Assembly: GCF_000756615.1 (NCBI RefSeq)
Contig: NZ_CP009288.1
Location: 4,774,001 to 4,838,000, forward strand
DNA from: Paenibacillus durus
GTDB lineage: Bacteria > Bacillota > Bacilli > Paenibacillales > Paenibacillaceae
Direction: 5' to 3'
DNA length: 64,000 bases
In this document: positions 60,520 through 64,000 of the stretch, piece after piece
Position numbering within the stretch: position 1 is the stretch's first letter
Layout of the letters: each line of letters begins with the position of its first letter
The notes under the pieces: generated by a model
Told to the model about the DNA's origin: nothing
Seen by the model: only the letters and a program-made list of their open reading frames with translations
Database searches by the model: none
Translations under genes and position numbers: made by a program

Positions 60520-61209
60520 TCACTTCAGTTCCCCTTCGGCTAGAGTAATGGTTATCGCCGTTTCCGGCGTATCGCTGTATTCCGCCGCAAGCCCCCGGGA
60601 GACCGCTCCGCTTCGGGGCACCCGCCGCACCGGCAGCGTCACTTCAAATGATTCGGTGAACGGATAGGGATCAAGCAGCAGCGTCGTTCCCCGCCACTCC
60701 GCTGTAATAACCCGTCCGCCGGTAAAATCGAATTCCCCGGTGCTCGAGAAGCCATTCTTCCACCACGGATGTTCCTGGGACTTGGGCGTTCCCGGTTCAT
60801 TCAATCCGATATAAAGCGACAGATCGTCGCAGAACTGCAGCAGCCGGCTGTCGTAATATAGCTCCGCCTCGAAGGTAGCCGCTCCGGACGATTCCAGTTC
60901 GCGGTGAATCCGGGAACGGCGCTCCTCCTGGAGGTACAATGTCAGCTCAGGGCTGCTCTCGCCGGATATTTCGATCAGGCGTTCAAAATGCAGGCTGCAC
61001 AGCAGCGCTCCGTAAGGGGTCACTGCCTCGATTTCGTCCAGATCAATCCACCCCCAGTCATGATTGCCTATCGCATACAGCACTTCATCCAGCCTGCGCT
61101 TCCGGGGAACCTGCTCTATGCGGAAACGCGCTGCAAATTCCCCGGCCAGCAGCCCGTGGTCATGCTGCTTGATCATGACAAACTTCTCATCCTGCTCCCG
61201 ACAAATCAC
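60520..61209 (-). CDS. DUF3891 family protein
   Basis: A 229-residue protein of unknown function, DUF3891: IKQHDHGLLAGEFAARF near residue 15 and YAIGNHDWGWIDLDE near 45-60, where His and Asp residues recall an HD-like metal site. SPELTLYLQEERRSRIHREL follows. GTG 61209 is chosen from GGGAGG upstream. It lies alone on the minus strand. Confidence 0.75.
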   Translation of the reverse strand: MICREQDEKFVMIKQHDHGLLAGEFAARFRIEQVPRKRRLDEVLYAIGNHDWGWIDLDEIEAVTPYGALLCSLHFERLIEISGESSPELTLYLQEERRSRIHRELESSGAATFEAELYYDSRLLQFCDDLSLYIGLNEPGTPKSQEHPWWKNGFSSTGEFDFTGGRVITAEWRGTTLLLDPYPFTESFEVTLPVRRVPRSGAVSRGLAAEYSDTPETAITITLAEGELK

Positions 61210-61377
61210 CGATATACCTCCCGATAGATTCCATTTTCATGCATAGTTACGGAGATTATACCATATTTGCCTGGGCGATTTGGAATCGGTGGAAGCGGAA
61301 CAATCGGCGAAGAATAGACCGGCTGGGCATCGCGTCGCCTAGGCTAAGGATACAGACTTCGTCTTTGCCCCTTCCGC

Positions 61378-62238
61378 TCACACCGGTTCCAAACCTGCCA
61401 TGAAATAGTCCAGGCCCTGAAGCAGATCTTTGGGCAGTTGATCCGACTTCAAAAAGTCCTTCATCTCCCGTATCACCCGTTCCCGGTCATGGCCGAACCG
61501 TTCCACGACCTGGGCCAGCTCCCCCCAACCTTCCAAATCTCTGCGGAACTCTTCCCCGCTCATCGGGACCCCATGCGATTCCACAATCCAGTGCGCGTTA
61601 TACCCGTATGCGGTAGACAGCAGCTTCAAAAAGGCGGCGCTGGTATACTTGCGCGGACCGCCGTACACGGAAGGTCCTAGCGCATCGCCCAGAAACAGCA
61701 CCCGATCCTCCCGGACATGCAAAATGCAGCTGTCGGCGGAATGATCCCCTCCCACATGCACCAATTCGCAGACAACGCCGCCGAGATCAAACTCGATCCG
61801 GTCCCGGAACCGAATATCCGGCTCAGTGATGCGGATGTCGCGGCCGCTGCCGAACTCCTTGCGAATGTCGGTGGCGCTCTCTTCGCTGATGATCCCGTCC
61901 GAGATCAAACTCAAGAGACAGCCGTCCGACCAGTCCAGCTCCCGGAGCAAAGACAGCGCCCGGGCGGTTTCCTCATGGGCCGCTGCCGGAATCCCCCAGG
62001 CCTGCATGCCAAAGGTATGGTCCCAGTGCCAGTGGGTCAGCGCCATAATTTCCGGCAGGCGGACCCCGCGCCGCTTAAGCTCCCTGCGGAACAGCTCCGC
62101 ATGCGCCGGCGAATTGCCGGCATCCATGAGCAGCGTTCGCCGCTCTCCTGTTATAGCCGCAAGGATGGGGCGGTCTGTTTCATGCTCGGCATGCATGATG
62201 ATGACATGCGGGCTTAACTGTTGATAATGGTGGGTCAT
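61378..62238 (-). CDS. Metallo-beta-lactamase fold hydrolase
   Basis: A 286-residue MBL-fold enzyme. ALTHWHWDHTFGM (HxHxDH), VGGDHSADSCIL (His), LFLGDALGPS (Asp) and a C-terminal His (VESHGVP) form the two-metal site. It resembles glyoxalase II-like hydrolases rather than true lactamases. ATG 62238 follows AAGGGGAG. Substrate unknown. Confidence 0.85.
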   Translation of the reverse strand: MTHHYQQLSPHVIIMHAEHETDRPILAAITGERRTLLMDAGNSPAHAELFRRELKRRGVRLPEIMALTHWHWDHTFGMQAWGIPAAAHEETARALSLLRELDWSDGCLLSLISDGIISEESATDIRKEFGSGRDIRITEPDIRFRDRIEFDLGGVVCELVHVGGDHSADSCILHVREDRVLFLGDALGPSVYGGPRKYTSAAFLKLLSTAYGYNAHWIVESHGVPMSGEEFRRDLEGWGELAQVVERFGHDRERVIREMKDFLKSDQLPKDLLQGLDYFMAGLEPV

Positions 62239-62269
62239 GTTCAGCTCCCCTTTTTCGCGTACAATCAAA

Positions 62270-62621
62270 AACAGAATTGGCGTACAGTGATCACTCTAAA
62301 TTAGATGCGCTAATCAGGCTTTGGATGGATGGAACGGAAATTCTCCCGCTTATTTTTCAAAAAGAGGGATTGGTTAGGGTCCAGACTGGAAAATCTCCAT
62401 CTTAATCCGGCAATTTGGTTGGAGAAAAAGAAAATACGGACAATATGGCGGAGGTTTTCCCGTTTAACGTCTCAAGTCTTGTTTTTTACGAAATTAAGAT
62501 GGAGGTTTTTCCGTTTATACCAGTGCCTGAACAAATAATCGAGTGCTGGCATCATCCAAATTCCAGGCATTAAGCGCATAATACCTCCATGTTGTATCAA
62601 ATCGGTCTTTTATTCAAGGTA
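62270..62621. other. Gene-free stretch with an inverted four-copy motif
   Basis: No gene is supported here. Four related segments of the type GGAGRTTTTTCC occur: 62334-62347 and 62388-62400 on the minus strand, about 62454-62468 and 62505-62517 on the plus strand. The second and fourth also share ATTAAGATGGAG, giving an imperfect 190-base palindrome. Possibly a small non-autonomous repeat element. Confidence 0.45.
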
Positions 62622-62661
62622 AAAGAATAGGCCGCCGCCGGATCGTTATCCGGCAGTGGCC
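62622..62661 (-). terminator. Terminator after sdhB
   Basis: On the minus strand GCCGGAT and ATCCGGC form the inner stem, extended by GGCC...GGCC, and are followed by TATTCTTTT. Confidence 0.7.
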
Positions 62662-62693
62662 CGCTGCAGAGGGTCGAACATGTGCTATGAATG

Positions 62694-63458
62694 TTACACG
62701 CCCAGCCACCGCTTGAACATATGCTTCGTCGTCTGCTTGTTGATTTCGGCGATGGAGGTCGTAAGCGGGATGCCTTTCGGGCAGGCCCGGACACAGTTCT
62801 GCGAGTTGCCGCAGCCTTCGATGCCGCCATCCGTCATCAGCGCCTCCAGCCGTTCGTCGGCGTTCATCTCACCCGTCGGATGGGCGTTGAACAGGCGGAC
62901 CTGCGAAATAGCCGCCGGACCAATAAAGTCGGTCTTCGCGTTAACATTCGGGCAGGCCTCCAGGCAGACGCCGCAGGTCATGCATTTGGACAGTTCGTAG
63001 GCCCACTGCCGCTTTTTCTCGGCCATGCGCGGACCCGGACCGAGGTCGTACGTTCCGTCGATCGGAATCCAGGCTTTTACCTTTTTAAGCGCGTTAAACA
63101 TCCGGGTACGGTCGATGACGAGGTCGCGAACAACCGGGAAGGTACTCATCGGCTCGACGCGGATCGGCTGCTCCAGATTGTCGATCAGGGCTGCGCAGGC
63201 CTGGCGCGGTTTGCCGTTGATGACCATGGAGCAGGCGCCGCATACCTCCTCCAGGCAGTTCGATTCCCAGCAGACGGGAACTGTGGTGTCGCCCTTGGCG
63301 TTGACCGGATTGCGCTGAATTTCCATCAGGGCGCTGATGACGTTCATCCCCGGACGGTAGGGAAGATTGAATTCCTCCGTGTAGGGCGCGCTCTGCGGAT
63401 CGTCCTGGCGGGTGATGATAAATTTCACGTTTTTGGTAGCTGCCGCTGTTTCCGCCAT
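62694..63458 (-). CDS. sdhB: Succinate dehydrogenase iron-sulfur subunit
   Basis: A 254-residue subunit of complex II. CWESNCLEEVCGACSMVI holds the 2Fe-2S cysteines; CMTCGVCLEACP and GCGNSQNCVRACPKGIPL hold the 4Fe-4S and 3Fe-4S clusters. It passes electrons from SdhA's FAD to menaquinone at the membrane. ATG 63458 follows AGGAGGGG. The gene closes the sdhCAB-type operon whose start lies beyond the right edge. Confidence 0.93.
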   Translation of the reverse strand: MAETAAATKNVKFIITRQDDPQSAPYTEEFNLPYRPGMNVISALMEIQRNPVNAKGDTTVPVCWESNCLEEVCGACSMVINGKPRQACAALIDNLEQPIRVEPMSTFPVVRDLVIDRTRMFNALKKVKAWIPIDGTYDLGPGPRMAEKKRQWAYELSKCMTCGVCLEACPNVNAKTDFIGPAAISQVRLFNAHPTGEMNADERLEALMTDGGIEGCGNSQNCVRACPKGIPLTTSIAEINKQTTKHMFKRWLGV

Positions 63459-63564
63459 AGTTACCCCTCCTAAAAGTTTTGATAGCATAAGCTGCTATGA
63501 ATCACTTCGCAAAACTGGCTTCGGAAGCGTGGACTTCGTTTGGATCGCATCGGCGCAGGGCCGG

Positions 63565-64000
63565 TTATTTTTCCTTGGAGTAGTCGCGGACCCGCGGAGG
63601 AATCAGCGACACATCGACGTCTTCGTACGCAATCCTCGGCCCGTCCGGTGTCCAGGATGCCTTGGTCGTCTTCAGGAACTCTTCGTCATTGCGCTTCGGA
63701 AATTCCGGTTTATAATGCGCGCCCCGGCTTTCGTTGCGCAGCAGCGCGCCCAGCGTCATCGCCTCCGCCAGCTCCAGCATGTTCCACAGCTGACGGGTAA
63801 AGGCGACGCCCTGATTGTTCCAGCGTGAGGTGTCGCTCATGTTGATGTTAGAGTAGCGCTCCTTCAGTTCCTTGATTTTACCTATGGTCGCCTCAAGCTT
63901 CACGTTATGACGGACCACCGTCATGTTGGCGGTCATCCACTCGCCCAGCTCCTTATGGAGGACATAGGCGTTCTCCATGCCGCTCATGCCAAGCAGCGAT
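63565..64000 (-). CDS. sdhA: Succinate dehydrogenase flavoprotein subunit, partial
   Basis: Only the C-terminal 145 residues are in the window; the frame runs off the right edge. The segment is helical (ELGEWMTANMTVVRHN, TIGKIKELKERYSN), then the family tail MLELAEAMTLGALLRNESRG, with the conserved ESRGAHYKPEFP and the strand around WTPDGPRIAYEDVDVSLIPP. It lies 106 bases before sdhB in the same direction. The FAD domain and active site are outside the window. Confidence 0.9.
   Translation of the reverse strand, partial: SLLGMSGMENAYVLHKELGEWMTANMTVVRHNVKLEATIGKIKELKERYSNINMSDTSRWNNQGVAFTRQLWNMLELAEAMTLGALLRNESRGAHYKPEFPKRNDEEFLKTTKASWTPDGPRIAYEDVDVSLIPPRVRDYSKEK

Overview
The window looks like a chromosomal segment of a spore-forming, low-to-mid GC Gram-positive bacterium, most probably Paenibacillus. 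Most genes have strong AGGAGG-type ribosome binding sites. There is a YheC/YheD ATP-grasp coat-associated protein and a YjcZ-type short sporulation protein, and the housekeeping genes (EcsAB, CheX, HisK-type PHP phosphatase, SdhAB) fit Bacillales. No rRNA, tRNA, transposase, integrase or CRISPR array was found.

Layout. (1) 1-6908: a giant minus-strand gene built from a 30-bp/10-residue repeat and running off the left edge. (2) 7209-15463: YheC/D, phosphatidylserine decarboxylase, phosphoglycerate mutase, AraC regulator, a MocR-type regulator divergent from a PNPOx-like gene, an aminotransferase and YjcZ. (3) 15706-41711: a 26-kb run of 24 minus-strand genes, flanked by a von Willebrand A membrane protein (plus) and a Ser/Thr kinase (minus) up to 45335. 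(4) 45489-49621: PadR/HAAS membrane pair, HAD hydrolase, an RlmA-type 23S rRNA methyltransferase with an antibiotic-sensing leader, and a GNAT. (5) 49830-64000: EcsB/EcsA/DEAD-box helicase operon, SDR, CheX, LysR, PHP phosphatase, a helix-hairpin-helix protein with a microsatellite tail, DJ-1/PfpI protein, MFS transporter, Tat-exported phosphoesterase, DUF3891, MBL hydrolase, and the sdhA-sdhB end.

The exciting system is region 3. It encodes what looks like a contractile, type VI secretion-like injection machine in a single-membrane bacterium. The parts are a sheath protein that reads as a TssB-TssC fusion, an Hcp-like tube protein, four VgrG-type spike proteins, two DUF4280 (PAAR-like) tips, two DcrB/Eag-type chaperones, pentapeptide and DUF1629-like accessory proteins, and a VgrG fused to an HNH nuclease with its own immunity-like gene. 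It carries a phospho-signalling set (Ser/Thr kinase, PP2C phosphatase, pseudo-PP2C with TPRs, two FHA proteins, VWA protein) that parallels the threonine-phosphorylation control of Proteobacterial T6SS. It has Hsp70-like and J-domain proteins but no ClpV-like AAA+ ATPase and no TssJLM. The spike/effector part is a six-gene cassette present twice in tandem. The second copy shows decay: an effector remnant out of frame and a chaperone gene without a normal start codon.

A second strong find is the leader of the RlmA-type methyltransferase: a promoter, a 14-codon leader peptide containing MRLRFP (the ErmDL class of macrolide stalling peptides), a long inverted repeat that can bury the leader ribosome binding site, and a terminator hairpin directly before the gene.
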